The translations under genes and the position numbers were made by a program. A DNA stretch of 64,000 nt from Sphagnum compactum. Taxonomy: Eukaryota > Bryophyta > Sphagnopsida > Sphagnales. The first letter of the stretch is position 1, and each line of letters opens with the position of its first letter. Below, piece by piece: positions 45,171 through 57,610 of this stretch. The DNA lies in contig OZ234498.1 of assembly GCA_965153455.1 (NCBI GenBank), positions 4,774,001 through 4,838,000 of the forward strand. The letters are read 5' to 3'. The notes beneath the pieces were generated by a model, which had not been told where the DNA came from, did no database searches, and worked only from the letters and a program-made list of their open reading frames with translations.

Positions 45171-48105
45171 CTTAAATTTGGCTAAATCTTCATATGCATG
45201 ATTGCCACTTTGATTACATAAAAAATTTGACCAAAACACATGAATATGTACTATGTGGTAGTGTACAAGATCAAATGGAGACTTAGTCTAAAATAAGTAA
45301 AGACAAAAGTCTTGCAATAATCTAAAACTTAATAAATTTTTAAAAATAAAATTTAGATTCTAAGTATAATGTGTTGTGTCTAGTATGTGGAAGACGAAAT
45401 GTTTAAAAGATTTTCAAGGTACAAGACTTGACGGCCTCCAACTCACATTGTCTAATGTGTGAAGCTAGATGTGGTTTAAAAGATTGATACATTTTCATTC
45501 TTACTTCCATGAAAATTAGAAAAACAACCCAATGGAGAGGGAAAGTGCAATATACATTTCCTTGTAAGGTTGCTATGCGTGATGTTTTTTATGCAACATG
45601 CATTGAAAAAAATATCCTTAAATATGGTTAAATCTTTGTGTGCAAGATGGCCACTTAGGCTACGAAAAAAAATTGACAAAAACCCATTAATATGTATGAT
45701 GTGGCAATCTACAAGATCAAATGGCAACTTAGTCTAAAAGTAAGTAAAGACAAAAGTTGTGCATAATTGGAAGAATGAAATGAAAACAAGAATTTAAATT
45801 TAGATTCTAGGTATAGTATGTTGAGTACAATACTTGGAAGATGAGATGTTGAAAAGATTGTTAGAGAACCACACTTAATGGCTTCCAACTCACATTGTCT
45901 AATGTGTAAAGCAATTTGTGGTCTAAAAGATGCATTCATTTTCATTCTATTTTCATGTAAATTAACAAAAAACCCAATGGAGAAGAAAAATTAATCATGA
46001 ATAGATACATTTCCTTGTAATGTTGTTATGTGCAATGTCTTTTATGCACCATGCAGTTTTAAAGGTATTTTTAAATAAATGGCTAAATCTTCATATGCAT
46101 GATGACCACTTAATTGGCTACATAAAAAATTGATGAAAATTGACCAATGTGTATTATGTGGTAATGTACAAGATCAATGGCAACTTGGTCTAAAGTAAAT
46201 AAAGACAAAAGTTGTGAAATAATCTAAAACCTAATCTAGGAAAATGATAAAAAATTAGGTTTTAGATATAATATGTTGAATCCAATACATGGAAGACAAG
46301 ATGGTTAAAGTATTTTCAAGGTACAAGATTCGACGACCTCCAAGTCACATTGTTAAATGTGTAAAGTAAGATGTGGTTTAAAAGATGCATTCATTTTTAT
46401 TCCTACTTTCGTGAAAATTAGAAAAACAACCCAATGGAGGAAGAAAATTAAACATGAAAGATATGGTTCTTTGTAAGGTTGTTATGTGCGATGTTTTTAA
46501 TGCAACATGCATTTTGAAAGGCATGCTTCAATTTGACTCAATCTTCTTGTGCATGATGGCCACTTTGGTTACATAAAATAATTGACCAAAGCACATGAAT
46601 ATGTACTACATGGTAGTGTACCAGATAAATGGTGACTTGGTCTAAAAGTAAGTAAAGACAAAAGTTGTGCAATAATCTAAAACCTAATCAATGAAAACAA
46701 GAAAACTTTAATTCTAGATATAATATGTGAGTACAATACATGGAAAAAATATGTTGAAATATCTTTCACGGCACAAGACACAATGTCCTTCAAATCACAT
46801 GGTCTCATGTGCAAGGCAAGATGTCGTTTAAAAGTTGGATTCATTTTCAATTTCACTTCCATGTAAATTAAAAAACAACTCAATGGAGAACGAAATTTAC
46901 TCTTGAAAATATACATTTCCTTGTAAGGTTGCAATATGCATTTTCTTTTAGGCAACATGTATTTTTAAAGGTATCCTTAAATTTGACTACTTCTTTGTAT
47001 GCATGATGGCCACTTTGGCTACAGTAAAAATTGACGAAAACACAAGAATATGTACTATGTGGTAGTGTACAACATCAAATGGAGACTTGGTCTAAAAGTA
47101 AGTAAAGACAAAAATTGTGCAATAATCTAAAACCTATTCACTGAAAACAAGAAAAATTAGATTCGATGACACCCATGAAAAGCCTGGACATGTGATACAG
47201 CATGTCGACCTATTTGACAAGATATTCAACTTAATCCTGATGGACCCATGGGATGTCACTCTTTGTATATTTTAGCAAGCAATTGAACTTATTATTATTT
47301 TTTGATATGTTAAGAAATAATGAAATATGTTAATTATATTTTAATAATAAATTATAGACACCCAATTTACATAAATTTAGTATATTATAAATTATTATTT
47401 TTCAATAATTTGAACCTTATATTTTTTTGTGTGATGTTTGGAACAAAATGGAAAGTCCTCCACAACATAGACCATGGTGGAAGGCTTGACAATCCTCCAA
47501 AGTAGAAGGGCTAACCAAGGCCAAATGCAATCCCTTCAAACATGCATTCACTACTATTATAATTTGGGTGCTAAAACTCTCGAGGATCATTGAATTCTGA
47601 CTTCAAGGACATGGAGTATTTTTGCATAGAAGGAGGCTTGCCACCAAAAAATTTAAGTTCATATTGTGTTCACCATGCAAGGTCATTAGGTGTGCATGAT
47701 GGCCACTTTGGATACATAAAAAATTTGACCAAAAACCACTAGTATGTACTACATGCTAGTGCACAAGATCAAATGGAGACTTGGTGAAAAAGTAGCTAAA
47801 GATCAAAGTTGTGCAATAATCTAAAGGCTAATTAATGGAAGCAAGAAAAATTTAGATTCTAGGTATTGCATGTTGAGTACATTATCTGGAAGACCGGATG
47901 TCTAAAAGTTTTTCAGGGTACAAGATCTGATGTCCCTCCACTCACATCATCTAACTTGTAAGGCAAGTGTGCATTAAAAGATGCATTTGTTTCATTCTTA
48001 CATCCATATAAATTAGAAAAATAACCCAATTGAGAAGAAAAAATAAGCATTAAAAGATACATTTGCTATGTACAATGCTTGTCATGCGACTTGCAATATT
48101 TGAAA
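45171..48105. repeat. Tandem array of about 450-bp units
   Basis: The marker agacaaaagt recurs at 45301, 45748, 46202, 46656 and 47106, spacing 447, 454, 454 and 450. A sixth unit has its marker near 47800. Each unit also carries gatggccactt, acatttccttgtaaggttg and tgcaacatgcat words. Unit 5 is cut near 47160 by about 530 bp of unrelated sequence that replaces its end. Units are diverged and non-coding. Confidence 0.85.
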
Positions 48106-48876
48106 GCTTGTTATTTGGCAATGAAAGCTTAATCATTGACTTCAATCAAAGATCAGACAGTATGTACCAGAGGCCAAGTTATTTTGACAATAATATTGAT
48201 GAATGGAAAGGGTACGGAATTTGACATTTTTCATGTATGCATTGCACAAGATGTGGTCTTCGGGTTGTCCGGTCACCACCCCATATCAGGTCTCCTTGAA
48301 GCAATGCCAATGTATACCTTTGGCCACCAACAGAGCACCAGGTGAAAGGTCTGAACCAAGTAGACCAAGATACTTAAAAGGATCAAGTTAAGGGCACCAA
48401 CAACGCATATGTTGTCATGTAACTTGTATCTATTGTTCCCATTAATATAAACTGGTTCAGTCTCATTGTCTTCATGGGGTAGAGAAGAGCAGCATTTAGA
48501 AAGAAAGCAAGGATCGTCTCAACAAAAGGATAGTATATTACACCCACTGTGCTGTTGTGGTCTATCTTCTCAAGACTCAATACTAATTTTCACCATCATG
48601 AGAAATGGGTATTGTAAATTGTTAGGTCCTTCCTTATGTACACGGTGTGATAATTGTCAACCATACAAAATGTGCTTTAAGAAATGTGTAATTTTAGTGT
48701 CAAAACTACCAAGTTAACCCCATGTGATGCCCTTGTTTAGAGAATCCACACTAACTGTGAGAGAATATGGATTCCCCTTTAGTAAGTGAAGCTTGGTACC
48801 AAATCAGAGATGATGTTTTTCATCATTCAAACAAAAACTCCTACTCAGGCCTACCTCCACTAATTAAATGATGCCA
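48106..48876. other. Spacer after satellite array, no gene supported
   Basis: Contains short open frames (48136-48345, 48466-48717) with no recognisable features. Possibly eroded element sequence. Confidence 0.4.
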
Positions 48877-48945
48877 CGTGGCACTCTGAAAATTTAGATT
48901 GCGTTTTGAGCCCTTAGGTCTACCTCCACTAACAAAATTGTATGT
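48877..48945 (+). repeat. 65-bp direct repeat flanking satellite array, right
   Basis: Second copy of 45008-45075. The word ggcctacctccact also occurs just upstream at about 48848. Confidence 0.7.
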
Positions 48946-51338
48946 TTATTGTCTTTCTTTTCCACTAGCATGAACATCTTGTTGGATTTAAGCTTTCATT
49001 TTGTATTGTTGTTTTTGGCATGCATGAGTTTTTTCAAGTGTGTTTTTTTGCAAATGTGTGCTTGCTAAATATTTTTTTTCTACTACTTTGTTTGTTTGTT
49101 ATCAAATTCATTTTGGTAAGTTCTATTTTCTTTCTTTTGCACAAGATGTTATTTCATGAACTTGCGAACATGAGCAAGGGAGCAGGACCGAATTTTACAA
49201 AAAATATTCTTCACATGTCAACGAAATATTTCAAAAATATTCTTTGACACCTAGGACATAATATTTGGTAATGTGTAGGAATATTCTACCACGTGTTCAT
49301 GGATTAATGATATTTATGGATGAAAATGTGAATGACAAATTATAATGGATGAAGTTTTTCATGAACATTGGCAACAAGTTTTTCTTCGCAAAAATTGAAC
49401 AAAATAACCAAGATGGAAGAAATTTAGCTTGGTTTGTTTAGAAAAAATCGTCAAGTGAAACAATGAAGTCATATTTCCTTAATACCAAATATATTCCAAT
49501 TCTACAACATCAAAACCATATAGAATTTGAAATTAAATCAAATTTAGTGGCACATAAACCTATTGACCCACCAAGAGGTATGTGCCAAATCAAACACTAC
49601 ATGTTCACCACAAAGAGCTATGCGCCCATTCGGAATTGAGATAATATGAGGTAGCCCATGACACATTATCATTTCAAACTCTTTTATAATTTTCATTCTC
49701 TCAACCTTAGGCTACTTGCATAATGAAATTACAATATTTCCCCCTCCACTATTAATTTGCATGTTGAATACCTCAACTTGCGTTCTTTGCACGTGTACTT
49801 CCTACTTACAATCTTTTTTTTCTCAATCGATTGCTTACAATTATAAAACCTCTCTACTACAATGGTAAAAAGAAAATTGTCACCAATTGTCACATCAAAC
49901 AACTTAGAAACTATGATTGAATACACGTTAATATCAAGCATACTAAATAAAATATGTGAAATGACAAAAAAACCATTGGAATATCCAAGAGATGATACTA
50001 GACTAGACCCCCTTTGACATTTGCTTGAAATTAGAACATGGGGAATAAAATGGAAAAGGGTAATTGACAAAACAAATGAATGGGCCACATGGCAATGGGC
50101 AAATGCGAAGGTAAACAAAAAAAATATTTCCATATTCAAACAAATTGTAAACATTTCCAAGGAGGATATGGAGGACTACAATTTGGTTATGTTTACACAT
50201 GCAATGGTCTTCTTTAAAGAACGTGTGAGTTTAAAGAATCCGGTTTCAAAACATGTCTTCACCAACTTACTCAATGATTTGTCAATAGATACTTGGTGAC
50301 ACTTGGGAACTTGCTATCCACAAAATTCATGAAACCATGACAATAACTTTATGCAACTCCAAGTAGGTGAATATGGGTGCCACAAGAATTGAGGAACAAA
50401 GTGTTAAAACAATTGGTTAATTATCGAATGATAAGGCCAACCCTAAATCCACAAAACATGTACAATAGCAAAAAAGACCGACGAATCAAAAATTGAATGA
50501 GAAATCAAAATCCCATTCTTTACATTGAATTGTAGTTCAATACACCTATGAGCATGAATATTTGCTCAAAGTATGTGATCTTAGAAAGAAATATTTCGTA
50601 ATGAAAAAACAAATCAAATTATAGTTGAATTTGAACAATGTGGTTCCTTTTTTAACAAATCTATAGTGACTGTTGAGACAAAAAATCAATGAAAATATCA
50701 TATTAGAGTAGTAGATGATAATCAAATACATGATGTTGTGGCTATTGAGACACATGTAGCTATTATATTATTTTGGCATATGTAATTGCTCCAAACTCGC
50801 CAGTTTCCACCAAATGGTCCAATTAGAACCAAGGGTTGTGATGCTAGATTTAAATGCAAAATTACATTAGACAACTACAAATATGTCATCAAGCAGACAT
50901 CTTCTAAAAAATGTATTATGTTGTGCATTTAGTTTAGTTTTATTTTGAAGTTGAAGGGTTCCACCAAAGAAACTAAAAACAAAACTTGTTCAATTACATC
51001 ATGTCACGATATCCATATCCATGGCACTCTTGTAAAACACCACCAGATTTGGATTTGTACATGTTTATAAAAAAAATAAAAAAAACTCAAGAATGTAGAT
51101 GCAGAGTTCCAGGTAGAGGTTGGATATTAGGCATCTACTAATCATTTGCAAGATTATAAGATATATGGGACAGTGACCAAAAATTTCATCTTGGAGTTTT
51201 TGAGCAACTTGCCACTACCACTTGGAGACAATCCATGGCCAGCAGATTCAACAAACAAAAATTTCACAACATGATTTCATCGCCAATGTGATTACCTGCT
51301 AGGATTCCAAGCGTCCAGAAAAAACAAGCAACTCAGTC
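48946..51338. other. Decayed element sequence, unrecognised
   Basis: Plus-strand frames such as 50021-50299 (WKRVIDKTNEWATWQWANAKV...) look like former protein-coding sequence because frames on either side continue in similar style with stops. I do not recognise the family. No intact gene. Confidence 0.4.
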
Positions 51339-51677
51339 TTGGAAAAAAGATGGCCAAGAAACGATATGAATGTAAAGGATGATCCGTACCAAACACCTAC
51401 ATTTTTTTACAACAAGGAAATGGACCAGCTAATGGTGGCCAACACAATTACCAACGAGGTGGACCCAGAGGACGTTTTGGGGTTGGATGATGAAAAAGAA
51501 AGTGAGGTGCCAGAGATAACATACCCGGAAGATACCACGATGGATTTAGAAGAGGAATACAAAACCATAGAACCGACAACACCAAGGTCACAAATGAGAT
51601 CCAACAATGTGAACAACAGTGTGCTTAGTCTGTCCAACGAAAAGAAGGACGATAAAATTGATATCCAGAAAAAGTAG
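51339..51677 (+). CDS. Unrecognised acidic reading frame
   Basis: 112 residues, ATG start, strongly acidic centre (DPEDVLGLDDEKESEVPE), hydrophilic throughout, no known domain. The alternative plus-strand frame over the same bases reads like an RG-rich gag tail (QRGGPRGRFGVG) but has stops, so this may be a shifted gag relic rather than a real gene. It lies among decayed mobile-element sequence. Confidence 0.25.
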   Translation: MEKRWPRNDMNVKDDPYQTPTFFYNKEMDQLMVANTITNEVDPEDVLGLDDEKESEVPEITYPEDTTMDLEEEYKTIEPTTPRSQMRSNNVNNSVLSLSNEKKDDKIDIQKK

Positions 51678-52989
51678 AACCAAGATGCTTAGTCAATTGT
51701 GAAAAACTCTAATGGACTTAATTGATTAAAAGAATAAATTTCAGAACTTACAGAGTTAGGTTTTGTGAGTATTTAACATATATTGAACATTGAAAGGAAA
51801 GGTTGCAAACATCAAAGAGCTTCAAAATGGACATCAAAATGGTTTCTTTGTAAATGTATGGATTTGTTTTTTAGGAAATGAATGGAGGTTTGAAAATAAC
51901 CATTTAAGTTAAGTCAAAGAGAACCTATTGCATCTAAGCTTGGAAATTTTAGCAAAATTTCATTCAATTGATAACACAAATATCTCTAATAAAAAATTGT
52001 CTCCTAAGTTCAATTCCCTTCATGTGAAAAATTTGTTTACAAATGGACATTAAAATGGTTAATTTGTAAATGTTTAGAAATTTATTATTGAGAAAAAGAA
52101 TGAAGGTTTTAAAATAAACATAAAAGTAAAGTCAAAGAAAACCTATTGCCTCCAAGCTTGAGTTAAGAGCTAGGGTTAGACTTAACAAGAGTTATTTTGA
52201 TTTAGGGTTAGAAAAAGTTAATTCGGTTTATAACACAAATATCTTTAATTGAGGATGGCCTCTTGAATTCAATTCCCTAAATGTGAAAAATATTTTTTAT
52301 GAATGCAAAGTTGTGGGGACCTAGGGCACGGGGCATTGTGGTTGAACAATTGGCTAAAAAAAAAGAAATCAAATACGAACTGAATAGAGGTTCATCCATG
52401 ATTAAGTAATAATATTAATGTAGTGGATGATGCAACAATGGTCGCCTATTCTTTGTGGCAAATAATAATTCATTTGGAGATAATGAATTTGTAGGAAATA
52501 GAGGGGAGGGGAAAAAAATTATTCAAGTTAGGTGCAAAACACATACATTGAATGAGTATTTTTCAATGGCAATGTATCAACTGAATACATAATTGACAAT
52601 AAAAAAGGGTTGAGAACAATGAAATGCAAATCCAAATCTTGTATTGAAACAAAAGAAAAGTACAAGCCACATTGGTCTATCTCTCAATTGTTTCAAAATC
52701 TATGTAGTGCATAATAGACTTGTTGTAAAACCGAGTGGGAAAAAGAAGGGCAAGTTGCTAATAGCATAAGCTTAAACATATGAAGGTAGCAGGGGGCTTG
52801 AAGGTGGGCTAGGAAATAAATCATCACAAATGAAAAAAGGACACACCTCGAGGACCAAAACAAACCTCTGCAGCACAAGGGAAGAAGAATCATTAGTCCA
52901 TCCAAATCAATCTTTGAGTGCTTATGGATAAGGGATTCAAGATTTGGGGAATGTTTCATTGATTTTTCGCCTCAAGATCTTTCGTCTTG
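51678..52989. other. Spacer, no gene
   Basis: Two related AT-rich blocks (about 51780-51980 and 52000-52290) share gtaaatgt, aatggaggttt/gaaggttt and aaagagaacctattgc-like words, suggesting an old tandem duplication. No coding sequence seen. The minus-strand frame at 52693-52959 continues the methylase-like relic without recognisable features. Confidence 0.4.
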
Positions 52990-55900
52990 AAAAAAAAGAT
53001 GAAAAACCTCATTAAAGACCTCCTGATCTCCATCAAGTGCCAATATGTGTTGGCCAAGATTCTGGCATGCCAACACACTATTACTTACAAGAAATAAAAT
53101 GTTAGAAGACATTTTAATTTGAATATCCAATGCAACAAAGAAAGGTTTAAAACATTATGTACTAATTGATGTTGTGAAGTCAATAACAAATGATCTCGGC
53201 TTTGAGCAAACTCAAATCAACACCTCAAGTGTGAGAGGATGCATCTCCTTGGCCACACAAAATGGTTTCCCAGAACTTGAGAATGTTATAGTGTTGTTAT
53301 CAGTCCAGTTGTAGAAAACGTCTTCCTCCGCAACCTTGATCCCCTATTTTGGTATGATAGTAGCAGGTGTTTGGAACTCAAAAGTCTGGGGGGTCCTCAC
53401 CAAAAGTGTGGCCTAGTTAAGTAGAGTCCACAATTAGATAAAAAGGCGTTGAGGATTGAAATAAACAAACTACAACAATAAAGCAAGATCGACAAGATAT
53501 GGGAACAAGAAGTACCTTCAGCTCGGGATCCTTAGTGTTAATCAACGGAAGATTGTTCACCATTGTCCACTTCATTTGGATTGACAAGGAGTAGTTATCC
53601 AAGAACTATCTAATTTACTTAAAAACTCGAAGATCATATGAGTGGAAAAGTAGGACGGCACCACTATGTGATAGGAACTTGTCAACAAAAATGAAAACAA
53701 AGTCCATGTAATGGGGGACCTTGGCATTCCACTTTGGAATGTTAATTCTAAATTGAAACACCATGGGAACACCAACACCTCCAAGAACATCTCCAATGAC
53801 AAGATCAACGAGCCCTGGTGGATTCATTTGATAAACAAATTTTCATTAAATCAATGAAAATGGAAAATGGGTGAAAAAAAATTGTTGTGAAACAAAAATT
53901 ATCAAAGTCTTGAGTTGTGTCTGACATAAGCAATCAATGAAAATGGCATGCTTGGGAGGCCACTTTCCAATTTTCATCCGCAAAGACACTAGGGAAGACC
54001 ATGAGAGAAACATCGCCTTCTCATGGAATCCGATCTCCTCCCTAATGGAGGAGAAGACAAATTGCGTCAAGATGGCAGTGGTCAACGATTTTGTGGCAAA
54101 TGGAATCCCAATATTCTCCTTAATGGAGCCAAAGACTATTCCAACCAAGATGAGGATGGTCGAAGACTATTAAATGAAAGGTCAAGGCATCTACTAAACC
54201 ATTTCCTTTCAAATCCATCATGGACCTTAACAAAATCCTGCTTTGAAGTTGTGACCTTGTAATCAACCATGGTCACATCCTTTGGAACTTTGACGATTTC
54301 TAGGGGAGTTGTCTTCTTCCACTTCCCTTTTATAATAGATTTTTTCTTGCTTGCCTAAATGTTTGAACCCCTAGAGCTAGCTTCTCTTGGAAGCAAAGCT
54401 CATGGCTTTTTTTGAACACAACTTTAGATGGCAAGGTACAATCCCAAAGGCAATCAATGTACCAACCGTTGTCCTCAAGATGGTTTGGGGACCAATCCTT
54501 AAAGAAATCCTTGCAATACATGGTGTTGTCCGCCTTTGGATCTCGCCAAATCCATAGCAGATGGGGGAGCTCATCGATCGCACCCTTGGGGAGGAGAACA
54601 TTGTAGAAGAACTTGGGAATGAAATGCAGATGGAAATATCCTCGTCTTCAAAATTGAATGAAAGACAATGAAGAGAGAGAAAAAAAAGAAACATATTAAA
54701 TAAAAAGTTGAGGTTTTGAGATGGCACCTATGAAGAACCCTTTTGAAGGCCTCATTTCCTCTAGATTGACGTTGTTCCCAAGATTTGCTACGACGAATCC
54801 CATCTTTGGGCTTGAACTTGTAGGAAAAACATGTCTCCCACACGTCAAGTTTCCAATGGCAAATGTATTCCTCCAAGGTTGTTAAATTGTGCACCTTTCT
54901 TACAATGAACTTGAAGTTAGAGACTATGGCACTATAGAATTTGAGTGCCTCAAATTTAAGTTACAAAAATCAAAGTAAGTCATATTAGACCGGATGTGGA
55001 AAGAAAATGGAAAATGGAACATAAAATAAGAAGATTTGAAGTATAACCTTGTGCCAAAATGTTGCCTTGTGCAACCATTTGTCAAATTGAGCGTCTGAGA
55101 AGCCTTGCTTTGGGAACCTCTTGGCGTCCCTCAAAACTCCAAACTCATTCCATTACCTCAACCATGCAACTTTTTGCTCCTTACTACTAGAAGAGTACAC
55201 GAGCATATGAAGTTTTTTAGTGAACATTTCAAGATTCGGGTTGTTGTCATAATGGGTTTGAATTTCTTGCAAAAACTCGTGCCCAATAACAGGATCATAA
55301 ACAAGGAAGTGTTTGCAAAACGTTAAGTAATGTTCTTTTTTCACCTACTCCATTATCTTCTCCATCAATTACTGCAACTTTGCACAATATTTGTCACCTT
55401 CTTGCGGGACGTTTTCGTAATAGAGTTTGACAACCATATATGTTGCAAATGCAAGCTCCTTCTGAAGGCACCACAAGAATTCAAGAAGTGTTAATAGGAA
55501 CATGTGTGAAAATAAAATGTGATTAAAATGAAAATATGTGAAAATGAGGCACAAAAGCACCTTGTACATATAATAAAAGGCCTTTGATGTGAAGGAATGT
55601 TAAATCTTCTACCAATCCCTTGAAAGAACTCGTGCACAAGGCTTGGCTTCATATGATCAAACTCAACGTCCCTACACATTAACTCGAAAAATGAAACATT
55701 GGAGACAAGTATAACTAAATTCAAAAAAAAATCAAGAAAGGTGAAAACTACTTGTTCAAGTCAATCATGGCTATGAGCAACTCCACAAGCCCATGAGATG
55801 TGTGAAGTAAAATCGAATCAACAAATTTAGATGGATCACACTACAACAAAAGATGTCCTTGTACGAAAATGGTTTCACTGGATTTTGAGTGAATTCACTG

Positions 55901-56446
55901 GTTGTAGTGAACGGGGACCAGTGAAGAAGCAATGAATTCACTGGTCTAGTGAATGGGGACTAGTGAACTACACCCACATTTTGTAGTAGTGTCATCACTA
56001 TGCAATTTGTTAATGTAAGGCATCTAGGCATGGATGTGGTGGTTTGCGTCCCATACAAAAAACATTTTGTTGGAGAAGCGTACAAGGTCTAGGTCATCCT
56101 ACAACACCTTTTCAAATCGATCATTCTCAAGGAGCCAATGTTCATCCTAGGTGTCATTGTGTAAAGTAACATCCTCCTCTTCACCCTTCTAGTTCATTGG
56201 AGACAAGTAAAAAACCTTGTCTCCTTCCTTGTATCCCATGTGAAAGGCCTGCTCCATCTTCAAGATATCAATCTTGAGAACATGCCTAACAATGGGCATG
56301 GGAATCATCTTGCACAATGGAACATGCATTTGGGCCTTGCACTTTGGGGTGATCTTATACTTCTTAAGAATCTCCCTCATGTTCATCTTTGTTTGGTTTT
56401 GCACCGCCCAAATTGTCATGTCGAAGGAAAATTGATCCTCTTCCAT
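52990..56446 (-). pseudogene. Decayed ParB-like plus DNA-methyltransferase-like gene
   Basis: Read on the minus strand in pieces. 56446-56000 has a ParB-like core: HVPLCKMIPMPIVRHVL, MEQAFHMGYKEGD, then FFVWDANHHIHA, recalling the V-D-G-N/H-H-R signature. 55835-54700 is a middle part with long coding-like stretches (FLVYDPVIGHEFLQEIQTHY; KWLHKATFW; HWKLDVWETCF; WIWRDPKADNTMYCKDFF). 53827-53615 has LVDLVIGDVLGGVGVP then GAVLLFHSYDLRVFK, placed like motif IV of beta-class amino-methyltransferases but without a clear DPPY. 53150-53008 has NSVLACQNLGQHILALDGD, like the G-S-G-T-A-A-x-x-L-G-R-x-x-I segment. Several stops and shifts show it is dead. The family assignment is motif-based inference. 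Confidence 0.45.
55849..55991. mobile_element. 143-bp CACTA MITE with TCA target duplication
   Basis: Ends CACTACAACAAAA (55849-55861) and its near-complement TTTTGTAGTAGTG (55979-55991), 12 of 13 matching. It is flanked by TCA on both sides (55846-55848 and 55992-55994), the 3-bp duplication typical of CACTA elements. The interior is built on several inverted cagtga/tcactg words. It interrupts the ParB/methylase-like relic. Confidence 0.85.
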
Positions 56447-56599
56447 TTGAGTTGTTAGGCTTGAGAATTGCTAAAGTAGAAAACACAACAATTACGATGA
56501 AAACAACATAATTTTTTTTGAACATGAGATATATGTGAAGAAGAATATGATGAAGATGAAGAAGAAGCGATTGAGAGAGGAGGAAGATGAAGTTTTGGG

Positions 56600-57560
56600 G
56601 AAGATGAACCCACAGAGCTTTTCTCGGTGCTAAAAGAAGCTCGGCAGGTACTCTATTACAAGGAAGAAATTTGCAGATGAAGTAGAGGACAAAGAAAATA
56701 AAGAAGAAGTAAAAAGAGAAAAAGGAGATGAATTTTTTTGCAAAAACAAATCTTGTCAAGGTACTCTCAGCACGTGCCTCAGAGAGTACCTTTGCATGAT
56801 TTTTCTCAAAAATAAAAAATGAAATGAAGAAGGAGTCCGTCGAGCTTTTCTCGATGCCGATAAAAGCTTGGTGGGTGTTTTATCTAGAACCACATTATTA
56901 ACAACTAGGAAAGGACAAGGAGGAAGAATGAAGAAGGTTTCAAAAAAAAAAAAAAAAGGAAGGAGAAGAAGAAAAGGAAGAAAAAAAGGAAGAGGAAGAA
57001 GAAGAAGCAAATTTTTTTGCAAAAAAAATTCCTGCAAGGGTACTTTCAATGCCGAGAGTACTTTTGTGGGAATTGTTTTTGCAAATCAAAATGAACAAGG
57101 ATGCCCTTGCTGAGCTTCTTTCGGCGCTGAGAGAAACTCAATAGGCGTTTTTTCTGGAGCCACACAACTAAGACTCGAGGACGGACGAGGAGGAATAATG
57201 AAAAAGGTTTCAAAAAAAGAAGAAGATGAAGAAGAAGGAAGAAAAAGAGGAAGAGGAACAAGAAAAAGAAAAAATAATTTTTTTTGTAAAAACAAATCCT
57301 GCAAGGGTACTTTTGGCATTGAGAATACCTTTGCGGGAATTGTTTCTACAAATAAAAAAGAAGGATGCCCATGTTGAGCTTTTTTTGGTGTCAAAAGAAG
57401 CTTGGCAGGTGTTTTTTCTAAAGCTACACAACTAAGACTTGGGGAAGGACGAGGAGGAAGAATGAAAAAGGGCTCAAAAAAATGGAAGAGGAAGAGGAAG
57501 AAGGGAGAGGGAGAAGAAGAGGAAGAAGAAGAAGAAGAGGATGAGGATGAAGAAGAAGCA
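56600..57560. repeat. GA-rich tandem array of about 230-270-bp units
   Basis: Four units begin near 56610, 56838, 57110 and 57375 with gagctt-ttctcg-gtgc-like words. Each then has a stretch ggacraggaggaagaatgaa, a long GAA/GGA-rich run, and tgcaagggtactttc. Minus-strand frames through it encode Phe/Leu-rich tracts and are not treated as genes. Confidence 0.75.
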
Positions 57561-57566
57561 TAATTT

Positions 57567-57610
57567 CACTAGAAGAAAAAGGTCAATATGTGACCAACGC
57601 ATTTACAACT
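57567..57610 (+). mobile_element. CACTA-like terminus
   Basis: CACTAGAAGAAAAAGGTCA at the start of a very AT-rich block. Similar to the terminus at 27717. No matching opposite end was located. Confidence 0.4.

Noticed and set aside
56756-57431. Phe/Leu-rich minus-strand frames
   Set aside because: Products of a GAA/GGA-rich tandem array; translated tracts are low complexity and repeat with the array.
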